The notes under the pieces: model-generated | The model's database searches: none | Seen by the model: the letters and a program-made list of their open reading frames with translations, nothing else | Told to the model about the DNA's origin: nothing | Source: Glycocaulis sp051859565 | GTDB taxonomy: Bacteria > Pseudomonadota > Alphaproteobacteria > Caulobacterales > Maricaulaceae | NCBI RefSeq assembly: GCF_051859565.1 | Contig: NZ_JBHYFK010000004.1 | Location: forward strand, 186,001-250,000 | Reading direction: 5' to 3' | Length of the DNA stretch: 64,000 bases | Shown: in pieces, positions 53,334 through 61,123 of the stretch | Layout: every line of letters begins with the position of its first letter | How positions within the stretch are numbered: position 1 is the first letter of the stretch | Translations under genes and position numbers: made by a program

Positions 53334-55208
53334 CTAAGTCGTCCGCGCCAGCGCAGCCTCGATCTCCTCGCGGACACCTTCGGGCGCGTCACTGGCAAAA
53401 CGATGCAGCCAGCGCCGGTCCCTGACAGCCTGGCCACCAAGTTGCAAGCGGACACTGGTACGGTTGAGATCATCAAGCTGTTCCCACGCCACGGCCGCAA
53501 TCTTCAAACGCCAGCGGAGAATTTCGCGGTCACCGTACAGGTTCAGATAGAAGCTCTGGGCGAGCGCCGCCTGCCCTGCCGCCGTCAATCGGCCATTACG
53601 CGCCATATCGATATAGACAAGGCGGTTCCACGCCGTCACCAGCCGGGGCTCGCGTTCAACGGCCGCCAGCGTCGCACGATGGGCAAAATCCAGATCGCCG
53701 ATATCCGCCTCGATGGCCCGCGCTGCGTAGGCATCGATCAGGTAGGCTGAAGGCGGCAGACCGGGCTCCCCGGCAATGGCCTCCAGCGCCTGCGGTGTCA
53801 GCTGATGAGCCAGATTGGCACTGACGCGCATCTGGCCTTGCCAGCCTGCCAATATGCCCGCCGCCAGTGCCAACGCTACGAAGCCGGCGCGCGATGCCAG
53901 CGCCAGCCTGCCTCCCCCCTTGCCCTGCTCGCGCTGGCGTTTCTGACCGTTGCGCCCTGCGGCTGCGATGCCCGCGCCCAGCCCCAGTATCCACGCCCAC
54001 CACCACATCACGCCAGGCACTTCGAGGGCGAAGTCCGTCAGGCCATGCAGGACAACGAACGCGCTGATGCACAGCACGGCCCGCAAATAGCCCCGATGGC
54101 GCCGGCGCACCTTCAGCCCCTGCATCACCTGCCATATCAGCAGCCCGGTAACGGCCCACATGGCCAGTGCGCCCGTCCACCCGGCCTGCAGCAGCCATTG
54201 CAGGAAGACATTATGGGCGGCATTTGTGCTGCCCAGAGAGCGGACCGTCTGGCTGGTGGTGATAAGATCGTTGGTAAACACAAAGCTGCCAAGCCCGTGG
54301 CCCGTCACTGGCGCGAGCGCCACCGCGTTCCAGTAAGCGGCGAACATCTCCCCGCGCAGATTTTCCCGCAGCCCGCTCTCATAGCGGGTTGCCGCCATCT
54401 CACCTGATACCGTCCAGACAAGTCCACCGATCACGAAGACGCCAACAAAGCCGGCAATGCCAAGGCCGAGACTGCGCTGGCTGACCCCGCCATCGCGCGT
54501 CCACGCCAGCACCTGCCAGCCTGAGAGCGCTGCGGCGGCCAGTCCCGCAAAGGCTATGCCTGCGCGTGACGCCGTCAGCATCAGGCAGGTCGCTGAGATC
54601 AGCACGCAGATCAAGGCAAGCGCCAGCGGCAGCGCCCTCTCCGCAAATGCCCGGCCGCCGCGCAGCCCCTTGCGGATCTGTCCCAGCAGCTCGGCAAGCC
54701 CCATCAGGGCAATAATGCCAAAAAACGTGGCGGCGGTGTTGGCTGACAGAAAGCCTGCATTCAACCGCACAGCCGAAGGCGTGCGTGGTGTGATGGTGAA
54801 ATCGATAAACGCCCAGAGCGCGATAAGCGTGCCGACCGTCAGCGTGGCGCGCCAAAGCACGCTTGCAGTATCGCGCTGGCGCGCACTGCCATAGCCCATC
54901 AGCCAGACCGCGCCGCCCGCCGCCAGCGCCGCAAACTCCGGGGCGGCGGTGTCCATCCACCCCATCATCACATGGTGAACGCCAAACGCGGCCAGCAGGA
55001 GCACCACGCCCCACACCGCAGGCATGGGCCGGTAGACCGCGCCAAACGCCACCGATACCGCAGCGATCAGGATGAGGACGCAGGAAAAAATCGCTTTCGC
55101 CGCCGGTATGTCGGCCCCGAAATAGAACGAGGCCGCGCCAAGTATCAGCAGGCAGAATCCGGCAGGAAACGCCAGCCGCGTGTATTGGCTCAGCTGTTCC
55201 GGCATCAT
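53334..55208 (-). CDS. O-antigen ligase/polymerase-like membrane protein
   Basis: The 624-residue protein has 12 or so helices in the first 430 residues. The big periplasmic loop contains RSLGSTNAAHNVFLQWLLQAGWTGAL, the conserved His-bearing ligase motif region of Wzy/WaaL-type proteins. The last 190 residues are soluble and helical (TPR-like). It would polymerise or ligate a polysaccharide. It follows the Wza-like gene by 27 bases. Confidence 0.85.
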   Translation of the reverse strand: MMPEQLSQYTRLAFPAGFCLLILGAASFYFGADIPAAKAIFSCVLILIAAVSVAFGAVYRPMPAVWGVVLLLAAFGVHHVMMGWMDTAAPEFAALAAGGAVWLMGYGSARQRDTASVLWRATLTVGTLIALWAFIDFTITPRTPSAVRLNAGFLSANTAATFFGIIALMGLAELLGQIRKGLRGGRAFAERALPLALALICVLISATCLMLTASRAGIAFAGLAAAALSGWQVLAWTRDGGVSQRSLGLGIAGFVGVFVIGGLVWTVSGEMAATRYESGLRENLRGEMFAAYWNAVALAPVTGHGLGSFVFTNDLITTSQTVRSLGSTNAAHNVFLQWLLQAGWTGALAMWAVTGLLIWQVMQGLKVRRRHRGYLRAVLCISAFVVLHGLTDFALEVPGVMWWWAWILGLGAGIAAAGRNGQKRQREQGKGGGRLALASRAGFVALALAAGILAGWQGQMRVSANLAHQLTPQALEAIAGEPGLPPSAYLIDAYAARAIEADIGDLDFAHRATLAAVEREPRLVTAWNRLVYIDMARNGRLTAAGQAALAQSFYLNLYGDREILRWRLKIAAVAWEQLDDLNRTSVRLQLGGQAVRDRRWLHRFASDAPEGVREEIEAALARTT

Positions 55209-55235
55209 GGCTTCCCGGTCCGGCGCGGACCGGCC

Positions 55236-55832
55236 TTAGAAGAACCGTTCGCCGATGCGTATCGTGTCGCCCGGCTGGACCGGCGTGTTCACCGTCAGCG
55301 GATACTGGACTTCGCGGTCAGACCCTGCGCGCTTGATGAAGACCACGCGGGTATTGGCCCGGTAGGAAAAGCCACCCGCCGTGGCAACCGCATTGACGAC
55401 CGTCAGGCCGGACGTGAAGGGGTATTCGCCCGGCTCGCGGACTTCGCCCATGATGTAGAACGGGCGGAAGTTCATCACTTCGGCACTGACGCGCGGATCG
55501 TTCAGATAGCCCTCACGCAAGGAGGCTTCCACCGCGCGCTGAAACTCGCGCAAGGACAGGCCGCCCGCGCGCACCTCCCCGATCAGGGGCAGCGAGACAG
55601 CGCCGCTGCCATCCACCGTGTACTCACCGGACAGGGTATCCTCACCAAAGACGATCACGCGGAGCCGGTCGCCCGAACCGAGGCGGTACTCGACGAGTTC
55701 GCGCTGCTCCTGGGAGGGGTCGGCCAGCATGACATCCGAACCGGCAATGGCCGCCGATCCGGTGGACACGCCCGAGGTCGCGCACGCCACATTGGAAAAC
55801 GCAAGAACGAGCACAAGCAACAGGCGGTACAT
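55236..55832 (-). CDS. Wza-like polysaccharide export lipoprotein
   Basis: The 198-residue protein has a lipobox (FSNVAC, about residue 17) and the polysaccharide export domain (YRLGSGDRLRVIVFGEDTLSGEYTVDGSGAVSLPLIGEV). One SLBB domain (FYIMGEVREPGEYPFTSGLTVVNAVATAGGFSYRA) follows. It is shorter than classical Wza. Gene order with the O-antigen ligase resembles holdfast or EPS export loci. Confidence 0.93.
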   Translation of the reverse strand: MYRLLLVLVLAFSNVACATSGVSTGSAAIAGSDVMLADPSQEQRELVEYRLGSGDRLRVIVFGEDTLSGEYTVDGSGAVSLPLIGEVRAGGLSLREFQRAVEASLREGYLNDPRVSAEVMNFRPFYIMGEVREPGEYPFTSGLTVVNAVATAGGFSYRANTRVVFIKRAGSDREVQYPLTVNTPVQPGDTIRIGERFF

Positions 55833-55906
55833 CAGGCATCCCCTCGATATGTCGGCGCTTACAGCATGACCGTTTTGCGCGCCATGCCAACGTCCGGCCT
55901 GCTGAT

Positions 55907-56692
55907 TTAGCGTTCCCCGCGGCGTGATTGCAAGAAAGTTACGTCATCGCCTTCCAGCCGGACGGCGGTCAGCACCCCTGTCAGATAGGCGCCGGTATCG
56001 ATGCCGATGCGCCGCTCATCATGATGATAGTCCTGTTCAGGCGTATGGCCGTGGACCACGACATACTCGAACCGGCGCGTCGAATGCAGGAATTTCTCCC
56101 GTATCCAGTAAAAGTCGCGCTCGCTCTGCTCTGCCAGCGATTTTGCCGGGTCCACCCCGGCATGGACGAACATGTAGGGACCCTCCACCACGAACGGCTC
56201 AAGCCCCTCCAGAAAGGCGCGGTGATGGGCCGGCAGCGCCCCGGTCAGCGCCGCGTGCGCGTCCTGCCAGGCCTGCGGGCCGGCCTGCGCGGCGGGCGGC
56301 TTCACGCCATAGCCCGCCAGCGTCTCACCCCCGCCATACTGCACCCAGACCGGCCCCGCCGCCGGATCGGCCAGAAAGTCCAGCATGGCCTCCTCGTGAT
56401 TGCCCTTCAGGAAGCGCACGTCAAACGGCAAGCCTGACAGGGTGGAGAGCCGCTCGATGACCCGCGCAGAGCCCAGCCCACGGTCTATATAGTCGCCCAG
56501 CATGATGAGGGTGCAGCGCGTCCCCGCCGGCGCCGCCAGCGCATCATCGCGCAGACGCGCCAGCATCAGGCCCAGAAGATCGTCCTGCCCGTGCACATCG
56601 CCGACGGCATAGAGCCGCACACCCGGCGCCAGATCGGGCCGGGCGGCAGCGCGCGCACGCGGCGCGAAGAGGGATTTCAGCCGTTCAAACAT
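55907..56692 (-). CDS. Metallophosphoesterase (serine/threonine phosphatase-like)
   Basis: The 261-residue protein begins at ATG 56692. Phosphatase motifs are GDVHGQ, GDYIDRG, GNHE, and VVHGHTPEQD, with a final GIDTGAY segment. It belongs to the small bacterial PPP-type or diadenosine-tetraphosphatase-like group. It is the first gene of the minus-strand group with the Wza-like and ligase genes, so it may act on a phosphorylated component; the substrate is unknown. Confidence 0.88.
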   Translation of the reverse strand: MFERLKSLFAPRARAAARPDLAPGVRLYAVGDVHGQDDLLGLMLARLRDDALAAPAGTRCTLIMLGDYIDRGLGSARVIERLSTLSGLPFDVRFLKGNHEEAMLDFLADPAAGPVWVQYGGGETLAGYGVKPPAAQAGPQAWQDAHAALTGALPAHHRAFLEGLEPFVVEGPYMFVHAGVDPAKSLAEQSERDFYWIREKFLHSTRRFEYVVVHGHTPEQDYHHDERRIGIDTGAYLTGVLTAVRLEGDDVTFLQSRRGER

Positions 56693-56960
56693 GGTGCGAT
56701 GTATAGGCTGCACACCCTGCCACCGCAACGCACCGGCCCGGACCGCAGGGGCGCGCATCAAAATCGCCGCACCGGGGCCGGAAAATCGCGATGAGCTGGC
56801 CGCCAATGCCTTGACATGGCGCGTTTTCCGGCAAACGGTCCGCCCCGGTGGGGGCTGGCACAGGGCATGCATCCCGGCCAGCTGGCGGACAGTGCGGCCG
56901 CGCGGGGAATGATGGACGATACTGGCAACATACCCGGCCCCCACGCCCCGCCCCGGCGCG

Positions 56961-58211
56961 GTGAAAGTTGCCGGCCTGACGGCCCTGCGCATCCTCGCCG
57001 CCATCGGCACGCTGCTCTCGGTCACGGTTATTGTGCGCGTCTTCCCGGTGGAGGCCGCAGGGCAGTTCTTCGTCTTCCTGGCCGCAGCCCAGTTCGTGGC
57101 GGGCGCGGCGCTCGGCCCCCTTCTCACGCTGGCGATACGCTTTGGCTCGGTCCACAAGGCCGATGGCGACCGCGAAGCGCTGGGCCGGCTGATCGTGTTT
57201 GGTGGCGGCGCGATTGTATCCGTGACCGGCCTGGTACTCCTGGCCCAGCCGCTGGTTACCCAGCGCGCGCCCCTTGTTCCGGGTGAGGCATGGGCCTTTG
57301 CCGCCGTGGCGGCCCTGAGCGGCGCGATGTTCTTCCTTGGCGGACTGGCGCGCGTGAATGGCAAGGTTATCGCCGCCATCGTACCGGAGAACGTGCTGCG
57401 CCCCGCCGGCCTTGCTCTCGCCGCGATCACGCTATGGCTGGCAGGCGCGGCGGCCTTTCCCGCGCTCAGCGCCGCTTACGCCGTTGTCCTCGTCGCGGTC
57501 TGCGCAGTTCTGGCCTTCATGGCGCCCTGGCGCGCGGCGCGCTTCGCTCCGGCGCCCCTGTCTGCCTGGCGGCCCTATTTCAAGGCTTACGGGCCGCTGC
57601 TCGCGTACAGTTTTGGAAACACGGCGCTTGCAACCGTTCATATCCTGATCGTCGCCTCCGTGGTGTCAGTTGAGGCGGTGCCCGCCTTCAAGGCAGCTGT
57701 GCAATACGCGCTCCTATTATCAACGGGCGTGCAATTTGCTGAACTAATGTACGGGCCGCAGATTGCGATAGCCTACCAAAAAGGAGACCGGCCCGCTCTG
57801 CAGAGTCTCGCCCGATCCTCCTCGCGCCTGGCACTCGGATTTTACGCGCTGGCTTTCGCGCCACTGCTGACCGGCCCCTTCCTGTTCGAGCTTGCTTTTG
57901 GAGAAATCGGCAGGGAAGCCTGGGGCCTGGCACTGATCCTCTGCGCCGGTAGGCTTGTTAGCGCATGGTTCGGCACCGTCGCAAATATTGCCAACCTCTC
58001 TGGCCGAACGTCACAATTCGCACTTACGCAAGGTGCTGGCGTCTGCCTATTGATCATCATCGGCCCCCTTTTCGGCGAGTACATGGGCAACACCGGGGTG
58101 GCGTTAGCTTCAGCGTTAGCTATGACCAGCTGGGTACTCGTCAGCGTCGTACTCTTGCAAAGGAGCCTCAAAATACAAATGGGACCTTTGGGCAGTCGGA
58201 CATACACATGA
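56961..58211 (+). CDS. Wzx-like polysaccharide flippase
   Basis: The 416-residue product starts at GTG 56961, since no in-frame ATG precedes it and a stop lies 49 bases upstream. It has about 12 hydrophobic segments in the MOP/PST-type flippase arrangement and moves lipid-linked repeat units across the inner membrane. The last part of the gene becomes less GC-rich. Its stop overlaps the next ATG (ATGA). Confidence 0.85.
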   Translation: MKVAGLTALRILAAIGTLLSVTVIVRVFPVEAAGQFFVFLAAAQFVAGAALGPLLTLAIRFGSVHKADGDREALGRLIVFGGGAIVSVTGLVLLAQPLVTQRAPLVPGEAWAFAAVAALSGAMFFLGGLARVNGKVIAAIVPENVLRPAGLALAAITLWLAGAAAFPALSAAYAVVLVAVCAVLAFMAPWRAARFAPAPLSAWRPYFKAYGPLLAYSFGNTALATVHILIVASVVSVEAVPAFKAAVQYALLLSTGVQFAELMYGPQIAIAYQKGDRPALQSLARSSSRLALGFYALAFAPLLTGPFLFELAFGEIGREAWGLALILCAGRLVSAWFGTVANIANLSGRTSQFALTQGAGVCLLIIIGPLFGEYMGNTGVALASALAMTSWVLVSVVLLQRSLKIQMGPLGSRTYT

Positions 58212-59491
58212 CTTCGGTAAAATTTCGCCAAATAACTCCCAGACAAATCACAGCGACAGTGTTATTTTTGGCTGTCATGTTTCCGTATATTGGACCGATA
58301 CCTGGAATTGACACTCAACCATTTGCAGCGCTGATTGCTGCATGCATCGGGTTATATGCATTACAGCTAAAAGACCCAGTTTTACAATCAGCAGTTTTTG
58401 CTACAATAATTGTAGCACTTCACACCATTTTTTTTGCGGACGAGACCACAATAACGTACGTGATAAGAAGCTTTTTCCCAATTTTCACTGCACTATTCAT
58501 ATACATATGCTGCCGACGAAACTGGATAATCATAAATACGACCAACATAATGCTTGTTAGTGCGATATATATCGCGGTCGGATTAGTGCAGAAGTTATTC
58601 GAGCCGAGCTTTCTTACTGATCTGGTATCCCGCCCCACGGAGCACATCGCCCTCCTGATTCAAAGTGGCCGGGGCGTGCGTTCGCTTGCCCCTGAGCCCG
58701 CTCAACTTGGACACATGCTCACAATATTAAACATGATCATATTTTTGCTCTATGCAAGCAAGAGGGCTAAAATAACATTTAACTCATTTGCCCTCATATC
58801 CCTGATATTATTTTCCGCAAATATATATATTTCCTCATCTCTTTACTCGTTTGCGGTTCACTGCATTCTGATATCAATCGTATTTTTTCTATATAGACCT
58901 ACAGTTTTAATTTTTGGATTAATTGCACTAACTTTTTATGGTGCATTTGAACTGATTGGTACAATTACCGGACAAGACAGCAGATTATTCCTGCTGCTTA
59001 ATGACGCGCGCTCAAACCCAGAAAGTCTTTTTCGGTACGGCGCGATATATCGAGTTTTCAACATTCCGATTTCAATAATATCATCTATTCAGTATGGCAT
59101 TTTTGGCTTTGGTCCTAGCGACGAAAAAGTTACAGTTTACCTTAACGTTTTTGGATCTGAATTTTCATTTCTGACGGGGGGCAGGAACTTGGGCGGCCTC
59201 GTTGAATTTTTCCTCCAGTTTGGCATCCTGTCCGCAGCGCATTACATTTTAGTTTTCCTCATATTTATAGGCAGCCTAAAAAGAATAACGCGCGCGTTAA
59301 ACAAATATGATAGAATTAGATTGTCGATAGTTTATATTTTATCGCTGATTTTTCTTGGTTTTCAATATGGATCGACTTCCAATCCGCTGCTTTGGCTCTT
59401 ATTGGCCGTGGGGTGGTGTGCACCGACACTTTTCCCACGACAAGGGGTTCTCCCCTACCGCCAGGCCTCAAGGCCAGGGATAACGCCGTAA
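58208..59491 (+). CDS. Wzy-like O-antigen/EPS polymerase (AT-rich)
   Basis: The 427-residue multi-helix protein has about 11 hydrophobic segments and a large loop (DARSNPESLFRYGAIYRVFNIP) like Wzy polymerases. Base composition is strongly AT-biased compared with every neighbouring gene, as expected for a laterally acquired serotype gene. It overlaps the flippase stop (ATGA). Its 3' 37 bases overlap the end of the DUF2793 gene on the opposite strand. Confidence 0.85.
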   Translation: MTSVKFRQITPRQITATVLFLAVMFPYIGPIPGIDTQPFAALIAACIGLYALQLKDPVLQSAVFATIIVALHTIFFADETTITYVIRSFFPIFTALFIYICCRRNWIIINTTNIMLVSAIYIAVGLVQKLFEPSFLTDLVSRPTEHIALLIQSGRGVRSLAPEPAQLGHMLTILNMIIFLLYASKRAKITFNSFALISLILFSANIYISSSLYSFAVHCILISIVFFLYRPTVLIFGLIALTFYGAFELIGTITGQDSRLFLLLNDARSNPESLFRYGAIYRVFNIPISIISSIQYGIFGFGPSDEKVTVYLNVFGSEFSFLTGGRNLGGLVEFFLQFGILSAAHYILVFLIFIGSLKRITRALNKYDRIRLSIVYILSLIFLGFQYGSTSNPLLWLLLAVGWCAPTLFPRQGVLPYRQASRPGITP

Positions 59492-60804
59492 TAGCGTTCT
59501 GGCGCTATTGCCAGATGGCCGGGCGTAACGGTCAGGACCGCTATCCAGAACACCGTGCCGGGCGTTGTGAACAGCTGGATGGCGATATTGTCGTATCCCA
59601 CATACTGGCGCGGATTGAACAAGAGCCTGCGCGTCACCTGCCGCCAGCCATCATCCGGGGTGAGTATCTGTGCGGAGCCGTGGCGCACGCCGTCGATGAA
59701 CAGCGCGTTGAAGGACCCAGGTATCGTGCACGCCAGGCTGCCCGACTTTACCAGCACATGCATATTGATGGTCAGCTCTGGCGGCTGCGGCAGCTGGGGC
59801 GTCTGCAGCGGCAGGTAATGGGGCGTGCCATTGATCGTACGCACAGTCGCGGTGCCGCTGCCCGCCGTCACCTGCAGGACAAAGAACTCCACCCCGTAAC
59901 GGCGATAGGCCGGATCTTTCAGACGGGTGAGGAGAGCATCGATATCCGGGTCGAGCGCCGCGCCCGTCCCTCCATAGGTGCTGTTATTGTAGATATATTT
60001 CGGGCCGGCCACGAACGCTGCCCCGTTAACCGGGATCAGATAGCCGGGCGCCTCGAAAGCGCTAACAACGGCGCTTTGCGGCTCGGGACTGCCGCCGAAC
60101 CGGCCGGCGTCTTTCAGCAGATTGAAACTGTTGGCCACGGGCGGGGTGTGCGGCATCGAGACGGCGCCGCTGGCCGCATCGACAACCAGCGCGTCGCGCC
60201 AGTCGGCCCCGTTGGCGCTGACCTTGATGTGGAAATCATCATCGCCCGTGGTGCCAAACTCGGCCCGGCCCGACCAGCCCGTCTGGTAGAGCAGGCTCGC
60301 AGTGCCGCCGGGCGCCGCCTTGTTCAGCTTCATCTGGATGCCGCCATTGCCCGGCGTCACATCATCATGGCTGAGCAGTACCGCATCGGACTTTACCGCC
60401 AGCCGGTTGGTTTCATCCGCCTCCGTATTCACCCCCACCATCGCTGCCGGGTTGAGGCCGGCGCCTGTAAACGCGCTCCAGTCTTCGCCGTCAAAGACCA
60501 GCGCCTCGCCCTCATCGGCGATCCACGCCGTCCAGCCTGGTTGCGGCGCGAAGAACCGCCATGCTCCGTCCTGAAACGCGGCGAGATGACCGGCCGGCAC
60601 GCCGGCCCACGGCCCGCTTGCCGCGTCTGCCACGATATGGCGCTCCCCGGCTTCCGGCTCTTCGGGGGGCGCGGACAGCTGGCGGCTGGCGACGCTCAGC
60701 TGCACCAGCGCATCCAGCATGAGGAGCGCGTCATTGTGCGTGACGTGCTTTTGCGCCTGGGCGGGCATGATGAAGGGCAGGTTCAGATTGGAGGTGGCGG
60801 TCAC
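59455..60804 (-). CDS. DUF2793 domain protein (phage-tail-like) in a polysaccharide locus
   Basis: From GTG 60804 the protein has 449 residues. The N-terminal DUF2793 region is recognisable (NLPFIMPAQAQKHVTHNDALLMLDALVQLSV; the GERHIVADAASGPWAGVPAGHLAAFQDGAWRF block; WTAWIADEGEALVFDGEDW). This domain is common in Rhodobacterales prophages and gene-transfer-agent-like tails. The C-terminal 200 residues are beta-rich and resemble carbohydrate-binding modules. It lies convergent with the wzy gene in high-GC DNA. No other phage genes are present. Confidence 0.8.
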   Translation of the reverse strand: MTATSNLNLPFIMPAQAQKHVTHNDALLMLDALVQLSVASRQLSAPPEEPEAGERHIVADAASGPWAGVPAGHLAAFQDGAWRFFAPQPGWTAWIADEGEALVFDGEDWSAFTGAGLNPAAMVGVNTEADETNRLAVKSDAVLLSHDDVTPGNGGIQMKLNKAAPGGTASLLYQTGWSGRAEFGTTGDDDFHIKVSANGADWRDALVVDAASGAVSMPHTPPVANSFNLLKDAGRFGGSPEPQSAVVSAFEAPGYLIPVNGAAFVAGPKYIYNNSTYGGTGAALDPDIDALLTRLKDPAYRRYGVEFFVLQVTAGSGTATVRTINGTPHYLPLQTPQLPQPPELTINMHVLVKSGSLACTIPGSFNALFIDGVRHGSAQILTPDDGWRQVTRRLLFNPRQYVGYDNIAIQLFTTPGTVFWIAVLTVTPGHLAIAPERYYGVIPGLEAWR

Positions 60805-61123
60805 GGGCTGGCGGTCCCTGTCTGTGGTTCGACAAGCGGGCATTTTGGCCCGGAACGCGCCCCGGCCGGATTGATTTGGAGGGTTTTTTGCCCCTGCAGG
60901 CGATTTTCGCCCTCCGGGCACTGGACAGGCGCCACATCTGTCCGCAAGAAGCGGCGAAGGGACGGCGGCTCCGCCGCGCGGGGGGTATGAATGGCCACAG
61001 CAAATATTCCAAACGGGCATCGGCGTACCCGCAATCACCCTGTTTCGTACCCGTAATCACCCTCGATGAGGGTATGCATTTGTCTCCCCGTACGCCGTCA
61101 TAGCCCAGTTCAGGACATCCGCC
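60805..61123. promoter_or_regulatory. Divergent intergenic region with direct repeats
   Basis: About 320 bases without a gene between the DUF2793 gene and the bi-domain dehydrogenase. Two near-identical 18-base direct repeats, CGTACCCGYAATCACCCT (61024-61041 and 61046-61063), are 22 bases apart. ACCCTC-GAT-GAGGGT (61059-61073) forms a hairpin. GGACAG..CTGTCC is a further short inverted repeat near 60923-60943. A transcription factor site is likely. Confidence 0.5.

Noticed and set aside
59455..60804. Possible prophage or gene-transfer-agent cluster around the DUF2793 gene
   Set aside because: No capsid, terminase, portal or other tail gene is found on either side; the neighbours are polysaccharide genes.
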